From: Oryzias latipes | Lineage: Eukaryota > Chordata > Actinopteri > Beloniformes > Adrianichthyidae | Assembly: GCF_002234675.1 (NCBI RefSeq) | Contig: NC_019875.2 | Span: 30,481,397 to 30,545,396, forward strand | Direction of reading: 5' to 3' | DNA: 64,000 bases | Shown: positions 33,961-46,000 of the stretch, in pieces | Position numbering within the stretch: the first letter of the stretch is position 1 | Layout: the number at the start of each line of letters is the position of its first letter | Notes under the pieces: model-generated | Told to the model about the DNA's origin: nothing | The model's input: the letters and a program-made list of their open reading frames with translations, nothing else | Database searches by the model: none | Position numbers and translations under genes: made by a program

Positions 33961-34813
33961 CTAGCTAACGTCGTTTAACCTGTGCTCTTATTGTGCGGCT
34001 GTTCTGGAAAATCGCTGATGGCGGTTTTTCAAGCCTCGTCATGAAAACCGTTTCCCGTGTTTGTGGGAAAGTTCAGGTCCGAGGAGCGCCTCGCGTCTGC
34101 GCCGTCTGACGGGACGACGTCCGGCCTGACCTCCACGTCTGTGGTGTGACAGGCTCCTCCCTCCACGCAGCTTCCTGTGCACTTTAGCAGTAAAAGCCTT
34201 TGACGTGTGTGTAGTTTGGTCCTTTAATAGACGTTTGTCTGACTCTAAATGACCTGCTCTGTTCCACCATCAGTTCCTGTGATGACTCACATGTTCAAAC
34301 ATGTTTCCCTGTAATCACGTATGTTGATGCAGTATGTAAGCATGAAGGACATCTCTCAAAGTGACGGTTGACCGACGTTCAGCTTCATGTCTGTGAAATG
34401 TCATGTTTTCCCTCCTCTTTCAGAACAAAAAGTCACCTTTCATTTAAATTGTGTGTCTTAACTTTCACGTGTTGCTGGTTTGTGTTGTGTGATTGCTGAG
34501 GAGTGTGTATGTTAATGTTCCTCCAGATGAATGTCTGTCTGTTTTTGGGGTCATCCTGAGGGCGTCGTGTTCTCCGGTCAGAGTCGAGCCGCAGCTTTAG
34601 GACGCGGCACGTTTCCAACATCCATGCGTCCCCATTGTGAACATATCTCCACACGCGTGTCATTGCTTCATAGACTGAACATGATCATCTGCTTTGCTTC
34701 TGTGTAACACGAGGAGAGTTTGGGTCAGAGACTGTAAATATGTCCCAACACACCATGTTCTGTCTCAACCCGTCTAGAATGGATCTACGCTCTGTACAGA
34801 CGTGTACTTTTGC

Positions 34814-34822
34814 TTTATTAAA
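34814..34822. terminator. Overlapping poly(A) signals for rab8a (plus) and cib3 (minus)
   Basis: The sequence TTTATTAAA contains ATTAAA on the plus strand (34817..34822) and AATAAA on the minus strand (34814..34819). It lies between the convergent rab8a and cib3 stop codons, 1.3 kb and 0.3 kb away. It could end both transcripts. Confidence 0.45.
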
Positions 34823-35137
34823 AGAAGAAGATGAAAGCTGTGAGCGTTGTTTTCATTGAATGGACGTCGGCCCTCGTTTGCCCCCCAGGAGCTGCTCCGA
34901 TGACCAGCGGCCCTCCCCTCGGCGCTGCATTGTGCGCTGCTGCTTCTTTATATTTGTGTAACCAAACCCCTTCAGATATGAAAGGAATCTGCTGCCGATC
35001 GTCATAATTAATGAGCCGGGTCCTGGTGGGACGGCCGATGGACCGCGGCTCCGTCCGGCGGCGGGTCAGGGTTTGGGACGACTACTTTCTACAGACCAGA
35101 TGGTGAAAAACAGTTTTCAGACAAACGTTCTGGCTCC

Positions 35138-37071
35138 TCAGATCCGAATGTGGAAGGTGCTGTGGAGAGACCAGAACCGGATCAGAACAGGCTTTAATGG
35201 AGCAGCGTCGATCCACACGACGCCTGAGCTCACCTGAGGAAGTCTGGAGCCCTGACGATCATGTGCTGGAAGTCCTCCAACGAGAGGCGGCCGTCGTTGT
35301 CCAGGTCCGCCTCGTCCATCACCTTCTCGCACACCATCTTCACCTCGTCCTCGCCCAGCTCGCCGCGGGTCAGCTTGGTCAGCGTCTTCTCCAGGTCCGA
35401 CTTGCAGAGGAAGTCGTCGTTGTTGAAGTCTTTGGGGAAGAATCAAACGTTTGTTTCATAGCTTTGGGGTCAGAAACGAGCCGCTAAAACATTCAGATAT
35501 GTTCTGGACATACCTGATCCAGGTGATCAGCTGCCAGTGGGGCATTAATGCAGACCCCCGAGGCCTCGGGGGTCTGCATTAATGCCCCACTGGCAGCTGA
35601 TCACCTGGACACACCTGATCCGGCTTTAGGGGCCGTACTTGGTGGTTTTCAGGTCTGAATCCGTTAAATTTGCCCCTAATGTTCAACTGAAAACCAAAAG
35701 AATCTGGAAGAGGTTTGAAGGGACGTCTCCAGACGAGCGTCAGAAAAGTCTTTACCGTAGATCTTGAAAGCGTAGTAGGCCTTCAGGTCCCGAGGCGCCA
35801 TCTCGCTGAGAACGGAGAACATGTCCAGGAAGTCGTCCAGCGACATGTTTCCTTCTCCATCCTCAGAGAAAACCTCCGCAATCCTCTGACGAAACGGGTT
35901 GTCCTGGACCGAACCGACACCAGAGACGGTCTGGTTAACAAAGCGTTTCACAGGTCGAAGGACGGAAAGGCTCGGATGGAGGTTGGGTCTCTGGACTCTG
36001 AGCGGCCACACCTGTTCACCTGACTTTACCTGAGAGCTGCACAACTGACCTGCCCTCTGGAACCCACCGGCATTCTTCAAGTTTAAGGGAGTCATGTAAC
36101 GGATAACCTTTCAAAGAATTCTGTCGATTAGCTGCTCGTGCATTATGGATGGGGATGGGGACGGGGGCGGGCGGGGGGTGGCAGAGCGGCGGCGGCGGCT
36201 CTACCTTCAGCTCGGGCATGCTGCCAATCAGCTCATATGGTAGCTTCACATCTGGCTCCTTGGTGTAGTCGAGAGGAACGAGCTGTGGGGCCAGATCCCG
36301 GTACCGGTAGAACAATCTAGAGAGAACATAGAAAGAATTTCAAAATAAATGTTTCCAGACTTGTATTTTGAAAGGACAGCCAGTGAAGCTGATTTGAAGA
36401 CAAAAAACAGTCTCAATAGCAGGATGGTGTTTAAAAGTTACAGCATTCAAGACAAAACCAACAGAAATAAGATGCAGACATGTGAAGGCTCACCTGAGAA
36501 TCTCTTTCCTGGTGAAATATGTGCAGTCCTGCTGAGAGACCAGGACAGGTTAGCAGACCCCACAGACCCTGCAGCCCTGAACGTCTTCATCAAACATTTA
36601 TTTCTCATCATCTTCAACCTTCCTGCTGCTAAAGTTAGGTTGGAGTCATCAGCAGCACAGTTCAGATTTGTTTTTGTGGTGGTTTACCTTCCTAAGGTGT
36701 TCAGCGTTTGAGACGCCGGGACACGCCCACATGTACGCATATGTATACTGGCTTTAATCTGCTTCTATTGTTGTTTTTATTCTGATGATGCTAACGCACC
36801 ATTGAATGTACTCTATTCTATTCTGTCGGGTCCTGTTGTCAAACAGTCTGGAATGAAACAGGAGCAGAATAATTCCTGATGAGTCAAATCTGATGTTCAG
36901 AGAACCTGCAGGATCCAGAATCCAGAACTTCTATGTCCTGAATGTCCTGAAGTTGTTTAATGACAACGCTGAGGAGGTCTTCAAAGACACGAGGAAGTCT
37001 TCAGGAGGTGTTCCACCCACCTGGTAGGCATCCAGCTGCTGTGCCGTGAAGATGCTCTGCTTACTTCCCAT
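35138..37071 (-). CDS. cib3: Calcium and integrin-binding family member 3
   Basis: EF-hand protein of the CIB family; CIB2 and CIB3 are partners of TMC channels in hair-cell mechanotransduction. Six coding exons, minus strand: 37021..37071, 36494..36528, 36205..36316, 35756..35903, 35234..35429, 35138..35159; 564 nt, 187 aa, the family length. It begins [17 protein letters not shown] and ends DFLSTFHIRI. The segment [19 protein letters not shown] and GSMPELK are CIB3-like rather than CIB2-like. Two calcium-binding loops are visible in exon 5 ([12 protein letters not shown] and [12 protein letters not shown]). The gene is convergent with rab8a. Intron 4 contains a perfect 92-bp palindrome. Confidence 0.95.
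35518..35609. repeat. Perfect 92-bp palindrome (46-bp arms, no spacer)
   Basis: Checked base by base: the centre is between 35563 and 35564 (in GAGGCCTC) and all 46 pairs match. The next outward pair fails. The 9-bp direct repeat ACCTGATCC occurs at 35512..35520 and 35613..35621, so the left copy overlaps the arm. It lies in cib3 intron 4. No relation to a known element is visible. Confidence 0.97.
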
Positions 37072-37960
37072 CCTGGAGCAGCAGGTCCATGGCTGCAGCC
37101 TGGAGGGCTTTTTATGGAGGGCAGTTCAGATATGAAATCCTGGCACAAAAGGAGGCCGGAGCCAAAGAGGAGATCGGGTGTCGGGTCGCAGCCGGGCCCT
37201 TTGGTTGCCACTATAATGGCAGCAGTTTATGGTTCTGTGTGCTGAATAGGAGCCCGTGTGGCAGTGAATGAGGGCTGTCGTCGAGCACCGTGCCAAGTGG
37301 TTTCAACCCTTTAGTGCCACGGCACGGCCAACGCCTCGCTCCCCGATCAGGTTACCATCCTCTCTGACGGCCTGCTGGGACGACTTTTTGCAGAGAAACG
37401 GTTTATTGCATCTGATCAATGCAAACGGCGAATGTTTGAGGGACGCGGAGACCTGACCTGAACCCCCCCACACACACACACAGAGGGAAACTCAATGAGC
37501 GTCCTAAGTGTGTTTGTCTGATGGGTGTGCTTGTGAATCAAGAACGCGGTTCTGCTGAAGTTCGGCTGACAAGAGGTCAAAAGTCACCGAGACGACGGTT
37601 CAGATTCACTTTCTATTCAACTTTATTGCAAAGAAAAACTTTTAGTCAAAGTAAATTTAAAAAATGTCTTTAAACTTTTTATTCAGACAGCTTCACCTGC
37701 CCCTCTGAAGGTAACTTTGACCTCCTCACCTGCACCAGGTGACTGACTGGCTCTGTCCTCTCAGAGCACAGCGGCGCCCTCTGCTGGGGGAACCTGGCAA
37801 CAGCAGGCTCCCAACAATTATTCACCTGAATGAATAATACTTTTGTACATGGTATGAATCATAATTCAGTTTACTAATGCATTTTTTAAATTGTTTAAAG
37901 TTTATCATGTTTATCATTTGAGCGGATTTTTTAAAATAACAAAAAAAACATTCTGTCATT
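37072..37960. other. Intergenic cib3-admp
   Basis: About 0.9 kb containing the presumed cib3 promoter, without an obvious TATA box. A short CA repeat lies near 37470. No gene was seen. Confidence 0.5.
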
Positions 37961-37965
37961 TGACC

Positions 37966-37971
37966 TTTATT
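37966..37971 (-). terminator. admp poly(A) signal
   Basis: AATAAA on the minus strand, about 190 nt after the admp stop codon. Confidence 0.55.
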
Positions 37972-38159
37972 CAAACTACAATCCCACTCAGCAGAAAACA
38001 CAATATACACATTTACATTTGTGTAAATAACACATCTGTCATAAACATATATTAATATTTATGAATATTTACATATTTTACAATCTTTGCTCAGGTTTGC
38101 CTGTTAGTGCGGCCTCAGAGTGATGCTGGCTGTGTGCGTGTGCACGTGCGCGCTCATGG

Positions 38160-40030
38160 TCAGTGGCAGCCGCAGCTCCCAGCCACCATGTCGTTGTACT
38201 GCTTCAGCACCACGTTCTCGTCATCATCAAAGTACAGCAGGTTGATGGAGTGCAGTTTGTCCGGCACACAGCACGGCGTCTCGATGCCTCGGACCAGCTT
38301 CAGGGCGTTGATGATGGACTGGACGGTGGCGTGGTTGGTGGGCCTCATGTTCTGACCCAGAGGGAACGGGCAGGAGCCTTTGCAGTGGTAGGCGTTGTAG
38401 CCCCTCGGCGACACAATCCAGCCCGACCAGCCGATCTCCTCGAAGTCCACGTAGAGGGGCAAGCGCTGGCAGGGCTTGGGCACGCCGTGGTCCTCGCTGT
38501 AGTCCACCGAGCGGGCGGAGCGAGAAGACGGAGAGGACATGGGGAACTGGGGGAGGGTGGAGGTGGACTCCCCAGAGTCTGAGGGAGGAACCGAGACGTC
38601 AAACGTGTTAATCTCTACAGGAGGACGGTGTGAGCAGGCATCATGACCGTAAATCAGAACTTATTGGTTTTAGGTTCCGTTGGAATCACTGCACCCTTAA
38701 CCCATGGGCCATCTTGTGGGGTCCAGATGACCCCACTCCCAACGTTAACGTGCCTTGGATAGCACAAGGGTTAAAACACTCGGGTTATTCCTTCACCCCA
38801 GTCTTTGGGTTAACCTTTATATTGTGTTCGGGTCAAAATTGGTCCATTTTCACACCATCAACACAATATAAGGTGTCGGGATATATTGTTGGGTTATAGT
38901 AGTTTCATTTTAACCAAGTTTATGGCTTTTCTGAGTTAAAATAAGCCAGGAAGAAATGTGATCCTTTTTGACCTCAGAGTTGGGGTAAAAACAGCCCACC
39001 TGGGGTTGTTTGGGGAGTTTTTAGTGAGAGGGAAAGCCCTGGATGAATGTGGAGCTGAAACTCACCTGAGCTCTCCAGGGTGGCGGACTGACGGCCATCA
39101 TCAGTGAAGAGGACCAACATGGGCTGCTTGCTCGGGTGGTGGTGGCGTCCTGAAGCGAAGCGGATCAGCTTCAGGTCCACCTGACTTCCCCCCAGAGTCT
39201 GAACCACCACATGGAGCCTCAGGTTACTGCCCTCCTCTGTCATCCAGGACCGGACCTTCAGCAGAGCCGCTGTTAACACATGTTCACAGGCTCCAACGAG
39301 TAAAGATGAGGAGATGCTTACAGCTGGAGTGATGGTGAAGACCTCCCAGCCAGAGGAGTGAACTGGGAGGAGTCTGGCGGACAGCAGCTTCTTCTCCTGC
39401 GTGCTGTTGCTCCTGCTGCTCTCCATCAGCTGGTAGATGCTGACCTGAAGGACACAAACACGCAGCATGAGCAGAAACAGTGACGCAGCCCTGCAGCTCT
39501 GACCCGGCCTGAACTTAGCTGTCCGGACCTGGCAGAAGTGGTGCCGGTTGAACGTCTGCGTGGCCTGAGGTCTGAGCTTGAACAGATGAAGCTCCGCCGT
39601 GAGGATCTTCTCGGTTTTTGCGACACTCGACAGGTTGAAGCGGAACTCCACCTGCTCACTGCGCACTGCAAAGACAAAGGTGTCGTTAGAACCCGCAGGA
39701 GCACCGGGACGCAGCGTTTGGCTCTCCGAGCTTACGTCTGTCATAGAAGCTGCGCACAGTGTTCCCCTCCAGGAGGGAGGGGTCTCTGGTCACGCCGTCC
39801 ACATCCGCCACAGTGTTGTACAGATCCAGCATGTACTGGGGCGGCTGCTTGTGTCCGTGGACGGCGGGGGGGTCCTCCATGCCAAAAACCTCCAAAAGTC
39901 TCTTGATGGCTGCAGAGCGAACTTCCTCTGACTCGGCATCGGCGGGAAAATCGTTGAAAGGATGCCGAGGAGAAGGGCGCGCGGCGGCGACGCACAGGAG
40001 CGCGCACAGGCTGATCAGGAAGGGCCGCAT
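38160..40030 (-). CDS. admp: Anti-dorsalizing morphogenetic protein (BMP-family ligand)
   Basis: Secreted TGF-beta ligand acting in the dorsal organizer during dorsoventral patterning. Five exons, minus: 39736..40030, 39529..39665, 39322..39444, 39066..39255, 38160..38578; 1164 nt, 387 aa. It has a signal peptide (MRPFLISLCALLCVAAARP), a propeptide with the GWEVFTITPAVRSW block, a furin site RSAR, then a mature domain of about 115 aa with seven cysteines, ending GSCGCH. The mature sequence (CQRLPLYVDFEEIGWSGWI, NAYHCKGSCPFPLG) matches my memory of ADMP. BMP3/GDF10 is the next closest group but ends CACR. The neighbouring pnhd supports ADMP. All introns before the last exon are very short (70, 84 and 66 nt); the last is 487 nt. 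The exon 4 acceptor was chosen to keep the frame. Confidence 0.85.
38697..38774. mobile_element. Tiny piggyBac-like MITE in the admp last intron
   Basis: A 70-bp body (38701..38770) starts CCC and ends GGG, flanked by TTAA at 38697..38700 and 38771..38774. That is the target and terminal pattern of piggyBac elements. The 'cttgtgctatcc' end (minus strand) is one I recall from abundant teleost repeats. No coding capacity. Confidence 0.6.
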
Positions 40031-40115
40031 CTGTGCGCTTGGAGGAGCAGATTCCCGGACGGCTGGAGGACGCAGCTCAGAGTCGGAGAGTTTGACCAGT
40101 CCTGAAGGCTACAGA

Positions 40116-40124
40116 CTTTATATG
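40116..40124 (-). promoter_or_regulatory. TATA box of admp
   Basis: CATATAAAG on the minus strand, 86 nt upstream of the start codon, which would place transcription start near 40090. Upstream, 40470..40560 holds TAAT- and ATTGTTTA-type homeodomain and Fox/Sox-like words, but I cannot show they are functional. Confidence 0.6.
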
Positions 40125-41211
40125 AGAGCCCCCCTCAGTCCCCTCCAGTGCCCCCATACCCTCAGTAAACAGCAGTAAAGATGCTATTTGGCCGCTAATG
40201 TAAATCAGCAATCAGCCAATGTAAAGGAACACTAATGGCGACGTTAACAAGTCCATTGTCTCCGCGTCTGGCAATAAAAGCTCAAATCCAGGAGAATCAA
40301 CGTTTCTGCAGATGCTTTTCTGTGGAGCAGCTGTGGTGTAACGTGCTTCCAGCACCTTGAGAAATCCTTTAAACAAGGGAAATGTCGATTTGAAGACAGA
40401 AATTGAGCTGGGGTTGACTTCCCGGAGGCCGAAGCTCTTGGTGGGAGGTGGCTTACTCTCAAAGGAATCCATTAATCTACAATAATGGATTCATTGTTTA
40501 AGGTGGAAACCAATTACGCACTGATGCCAGCTGCACTTAGAGATATTTACATAACCGCTTCACGCCTCGCGGCTTTTCAAGTCATGGAGCTTTGGCACAA
40601 AGATGCGGATCTTTTTCTCGGTTCCGGCGCGTATTTACGCATCAGATGTGTCCAGGAGGCCTGAACTTAATTGAAATATAGCCTCCAGAAACTTTATTTC
40701 CTGTTTTCATTTCAAATTTCTTTTTACTTTTCTTTCTTTCTTTGTAAGGAACCTGCGTTTTCTCATCTCTGCGCACTGTTACGCATGCGCCAAAGACCTG
40801 CTACCTGAGGCAGTTTCCTCTCTTTAACATACTTTTTGGAGATCAAAGCTTTATTTCGCCGCGATACTTCGCGGGAAATCAAAACAAAAAACAAACAAAC
40901 TCGGGATTAAACAGAAAACTGACATGAAATTGTTGCTTCACACATCTGCCCCAACACGAGGAGCTGAGCACCTGCGCGCGCGCTCTGCACGTGCTTCCCC
41001 TGCTTGTTTTCCCCTGTTCTTTTAAACATTCTCTCTAAGCTGAGCATGTGCAGATTAACCTTTGAGGGCTTGTTATCCATCAGACATTTTGGATAAAAAC
41101 ACAACGGTTTATACAAAAACAACAACCTAATTGTATTTCTGACGTCAAAAGAGTAAAGGTAAAGAATCACATTTACTTAATTATCTTCAGATATTCTACT
41201 TCAGAGTACTG

Positions 41212-42692
41212 GGGTGTGCCACAACATCGATATGGTGATATATCTCGATATTTAGTCCCATGATTGATTCTCGATGCGTCTTCATCAAGTATCAACCTTT
41301 TATTTATGAGATTGGCTGTCGCGGGCGGACGAAGAAGAATACACATTTAAACAAAAATGGCGGAGGGGAAAAACAAGGAAAATAGTGAGAGCAGAGGCAA
41401 CAACAAACGGGATTACTGTTTAAATGTACAAGGGGCTCCGTCCCTGCAGCGAGGTGGAGAACGAGGGGTTTGGGTTTTTATTGAATGCATTAGAGCCACG
41501 CTTTGACATTCCCTCCCAGAAATAAGATGAAGAAATGATCCCTGCGCTGGACGCCCAGACCAGAGCTATGGTTGAGACGGAAACAGCAGAAAGAGGGGGG
41601 CTCATGTGTGACATGGAGTCCTACGTGACATTCACGGTGCATTTTATTAATAAAGGCTGGGAAATGTTGTATGTCCTACAAACCTGAGCAATGCAGGATC
41701 CCAATTCAATTCAATTTTATTATATAGCCCAAAATCACAACAATAGTCGTCTCAATGGGCTTTTCAATAAACATGAAATCATGAAGAGCATGAAGTCATA
41801 TAATTCAATAGGTTAATAACTAAACTAAACGGAACGAAACAGACTAAACTACCGGTAAGCATCCCTGACCTTAGACCCCCCCCCCTCCTCCTGTCTTAAC
41901 GCTAAAAAGCCTGTGGTTCTCCAGAAAAACATGAACATTTAAACATCACATGCAGATTTTCCCCCAAACGTTTTGTTCACAAAGATGTTTACTTTTAGAT
42001 GCTCTTTAAGTTCTTCATAGATTTTATTCCTGGTCATTTATTTTGAGAACAGTTTAAGTCTTAAATAACTTAAAGGAAAGTTTCTAGCTACTTAATTTTT
42101 GTTTTCTGAGAGAATTATATTTTTGTTTCCACCACATTTGCACTAAATGGTGTCATTTATTTTTAACAAAGACACTAGAATTTGTTCACAGAATTAATAT
42201 CTGATTTACAGCTATTATTTTAAATAATGCTTTAGCTATGGTTTTGTTTTTCAAAAGTTAATACCAATGTGCCTGGCAGCTACTTGACTTATTCATTTTT
42301 GATCCTGTTTACAGCAATTCTGTACTAAATAATGGCTGCTGTTCATGTTCACTATTGTTTAAACCGACTTTTGCAGATATTTCCAAATGAAAATTGTCAT
42401 TGTTTGTCAAAGACAGAGTATTACTGATTACAGAAATGTTACACAAAAGTCTGTTATTATTACACAAAATAGGACACAAGTTGTTTATTATTATATTGTG
42501 TTTAAAAACGAAAAAAATAAATGGGGAAATATTTTCCAAAAAGTAGTTTTTAAGTTCTTCTTTCTTAAAGTTTGATAAATGGTGAGTTGTTAGAGACAAC
42601 ATATCGATTATCACAATATCGTCATATCGTGATATCGTGAGCAACGTATCCCAAATCGCATCGTATCGTGAGGTACCCTGTGATTCCCAGCC
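41212..42692 (+). mobile_element. Decayed hAT (ZBED-type) DNA transposon
   Basis: The left end runs 'ggggtgtgccacaacatcgatatgg' and the right end '...gtgaggtaccctgtgattcccagcc', a rich run of ATATCG words typical of a fish hAT group. Between them, plus-strand fragments at about 41340..41690 read like a hAT transposase: MAEGKNKENSE, then ALEPRFDIPSQK and ESYVTFTVHFINKGWEM. Stops and missing blocks show it is inactive, with most of the transposase lost. A LINE tail has inserted at 41695..41885. It lies between admp and pnhd. Exact ends and target duplication were not resolved. Confidence 0.65.
41695..41885 (-). repeat. LINE 3' end inserted in the hAT remnant
   Basis: Starts with (TTCAA)n, then 'ttttattatatagcccaaaatcacaacaatagtcgtctcaatgggc'. 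On the minus strand this is the common teleost LINE tail. A diverged plus-strand relative lies at 56280..56590. Confidence 0.7.
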
Positions 42693-43031
42693 ATACTAAG
42701 CAGTACTTTTTACTTCCATGTTGGTAGAATTTAAGTTGTTGTGTGTAGTCTAATAATAAAATAGTACTTTTTGAATTTTGTGTGTGTGATTTGAGGAAAT
42801 GATGTGGATTATGTTTACACGTTCTCAGCTGCTGTGACGACCACTACGATCCAGCACAGATCATAAAACAAACAATAGTTTTCTTATGTTTATATACAAA
42901 AGTATGATTTCTACATATATTACAAATAATACAATAATATTTTAAGGTAGAACGTTGTTGACATGCTATGGGGGGGGGGTCTGTTTGCCAGTCTTTGGAG
43001 CAGTTGAGGGTGTCCAGCAGAGGGCGCTGTC

Positions 43032-46000
43032 CTAGGACTGGCAGAGGCAGGAGGTGATGGACAGGACGGTGCGCGGCTGCACGTGATGGTCGACTAAGCT
43101 GTGGATCTCGTAACCTTCAGGGACGCAGGAGGTGGACTGACGTTCCGACCACAGATAGCAGCTTTCAGGATCCGATGAGCCTCTGCAGCACAGAAATGAA
43201 CCAAAGTCATTCGAAGAACAACCCGTCCCTCAGCAAACAACTAGTCTATTTCAGTTAACTATGGCTGTGTCTGAATTCCTTCCCTTCACTACATAGGGCG
43301 TTTACCATTTTCAAGTGTCTGAATCCACAATTCCAAAATCCAGAGCCCTAGAAATTTCCCAGAAGTCTCTGTGAAACACCAGTGTGCTTCCATGCTCACT
43401 AGATCAGTGAATATAGACCACAATGCATTTTTTTTACCAAAGCAAAATGTATTTAAATGTATTTTTTTAATAAACCATCAAAAACAGTGGACTCATAAAT
43501 AATCGTCCCAAAACGCTCATATCAATGAGATTTTAACTTCCTGAAATCAATGATGTCATATCCGCCGTTTAAAAAAGTAGTGAGCGTGGCGTCTGAATTG
43601 CTTTTCACATCCAGGGTTCTAGATAGTACAGCACTGTATAGTTTTTTAGGGGTTAGGGCCTACAAGTATTCTTAGTCTTTACTAAAGGTGTTACTTTTTA
43701 TATACTACCAAACCACGTAAACTTGGAATGTTCCAATTCTGTTCATGTACTCCCTATACACTCACATGGTCTCTGTAGTACTCAAGTAAACTTCATAAAA
43801 AGTGTAGTACTTTCAGCTACAGGCGTTTGTGTTGCTGCAGAGATCTTTTATTCTGAGTTTCACAGGTTTAGTGCAGTGAAGTCAGAGCACAGCGATCTCT
43901 GAAGCTCTGAGAGGAGCATTTGGTCAGGAACATCAGACGAGGACGAGGGTGAAGGTGTCAGAGCTCACAGGCTGTTGTCATGGGGGGGTGGGGGGGTTCG
44001 TACTTACCTGAGAAGGCATCGGTTTCCTGTGGAGCAGCCTCCCAAACATCTGCCCACGTCTATTTCCTGACAAGAATTAGCAGAACAGAGAGGAGGATCA
44101 GCCTCAGCTGCTAACAAATATTGACCCAGTTGAGTCTGAGAGCAGCTTCACGTGTTGGGGGCTTTGGTTCAGCGGCTGACACCATTTGTGTTTACCGCTG
44201 TTCCTCTCTGACTTGTGCTCCACAAACATGGAAGACGAGCAGCAGAAGGAACCGTTCGCAGCTCTGAATGGATGGAAACGGTGAAGTTACAACCCAAATC
44301 TGTCTTTGGTTCACAGCTAGACGTAGCTACAAGTAACTAAAGAAACAAAAACGATAAAAGAACAAAAACCATCAACAACAAATAGATCAAAGACAAAAAG
44401 CATATAGATGCACAAACAGTCTCCTGCATGCGCCCGTCCAAAGCCCGGTAAATGCAGAGACACTATGGGACAGATGAACTAATAATGGCTGTCTATACAG
44501 TTTAGGGGCTCGGGGGGGGGGGGGGGGGGGGGGGGGGACACCCCAAACTCTCAGCATACCCAGACTTGAACCCCCCAAATAGTCTCCCTGCACCCTCTAG
44601 TGGCGCTGGCTCAGTCCAGGCCTGCTTTGCTCCTTCAGTCTAATGAAAACTGACGGATTTGTGTCTGAAAGCAGAAAAACAAAAATCTGTTTTTTTTCCA
44701 CTAAACGGCCTGAAGGTTCGGTTCAGGAGCGATCAGATCCGGCTTTTCACAGCCAGGATGTCATCAGGAGGAAGACGACGTGCTGTCTGATGAATAACCC
44801 CCCCATTGCAGTCTGACACCCGGCTGAAAAGCCCCTTCCTGTCTGCTGGATCACAAAGGGGTGTGAAGTGGGTGCCGTTCCTCTGGGGTCAGATCTTCTG
44901 ATCCAGCAGGAATAATTCATGAAGCTCCGTTTGGAGGCGGATGAGGCGGAGCGGCTGTGTTTGGGAACGTTTTCACTCACTCTCAGCTTCTCCTCTTTGA
45001 CTCCGTTCTCATGGTGGACTATTTCGTAATAATATTCCACATGGGGGACCCTGTAGCAGGTCTCCTTCAGCTCACAGTCCACCACAGTCTGGACCTGCTC
45101 CACCCTGTTGGGGGTTTCCACCAAAACCGAGTCAAACCTGGTGGGGAGGCAGGAGAAGCCCTCTGTGGATGGAGACGGAAACAGCCTGAGATGAAGCAGC
45201 CTTCATGAACACCTGCTGGCTCTCCTGATAACACACCTGGGGAGCCCTTGGAGCGAGAGCACCCCCCCACGTCCAGAACAGCCTCGTGGGGGGTCTCAGA
45301 GTAGTAGGTCTTGAGCGCGGGCACGCGCATGCACTGGCTGAGCCGGACCTCGCAGTGGCACTCCTGGATGACCTCCACCTCCCGCGGCCCCTCGAACAGG
45401 AGCACGCGCTCCACGCGCACGCCTGCCGGCGCGCACACCTGGCTCATCCCGCAGGAGGGCAGCTGGTTGTGCGGCGGCGTGCTCTCCGGGGGAGGGGGGC
45501 CACGCGCCCTCCTCTGCATTCAGACAGCAGAAAGAGTTTTAGTCCAAAAAGGTGTGGATGAAAGGCAGGAGACGCTGAAGTCACAGCGCCCCCTGCGGGG
45601 GGCTGCGGGGGGAGCAGTCAGAGGTTAACCCACCTTCTTGCTCCTCAGGAAGTCCAGGATGGACCAGGACTGCTCCTGCAGGCCTCGTGCTTGTGAAGAT
45701 CCTCCCGCTGCTCCGCAGTGAGACCTGCACAGGCCGACATCCACGCTGACAGGACCCCCGGAGATGTCTGAGGGGGAGACGAGAGGTGAAGAACCTGGAG
45801 AACCCAGACCGGCTCCACCCGACAGCAGAACCAGCTGGGTGCAGAAAATGAAGCCCCCCTCCATGATGAGGATTCTCTACATGCTGTCTCCAAATCAAAA
45901 TATCCATTTCAAGATCAAGATCCCAGAGATGTGGACTGAAGGTTCTGGACTGGAGCGGTCCGGTCCGTCTCACCTTGTCCGATGAACACAACATGGCTCT

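Larger units (their letters stand above)
33482..34822 (+). other. rab8a 3' UTR
   Basis: About 1.34 kb to the ATTAAA at 34817..34822. It has no competing gene. The hairpin-forming palindrome at 33922..33960 lies in it. Earlier AATAAA-like signals are not obvious, so the long UTR is the simplest reading. Confidence 0.5.

Noticed and set aside
38163-38582. 139-aa frame opposite the admp last exon
   Set aside because: Antisense shadow of the conserved TGF-beta domain; the minus-strand frame has all the family cysteines.
38160-40030. BMP3/GDF10 identity
   Set aside because: The mature domain shares the NHATxQSI block with BMP3, but ends GSCGCH and has the NAYHCKGSCPFPLG segment I associate with ADMP; the pinhead neighbour agrees.
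45138-45162. pnhd exon 5 starting at 45137
   Set aside because: The acceptor there looks good, but joining to exon 4 breaks the frame; the acceptor at 45163 keeps it.
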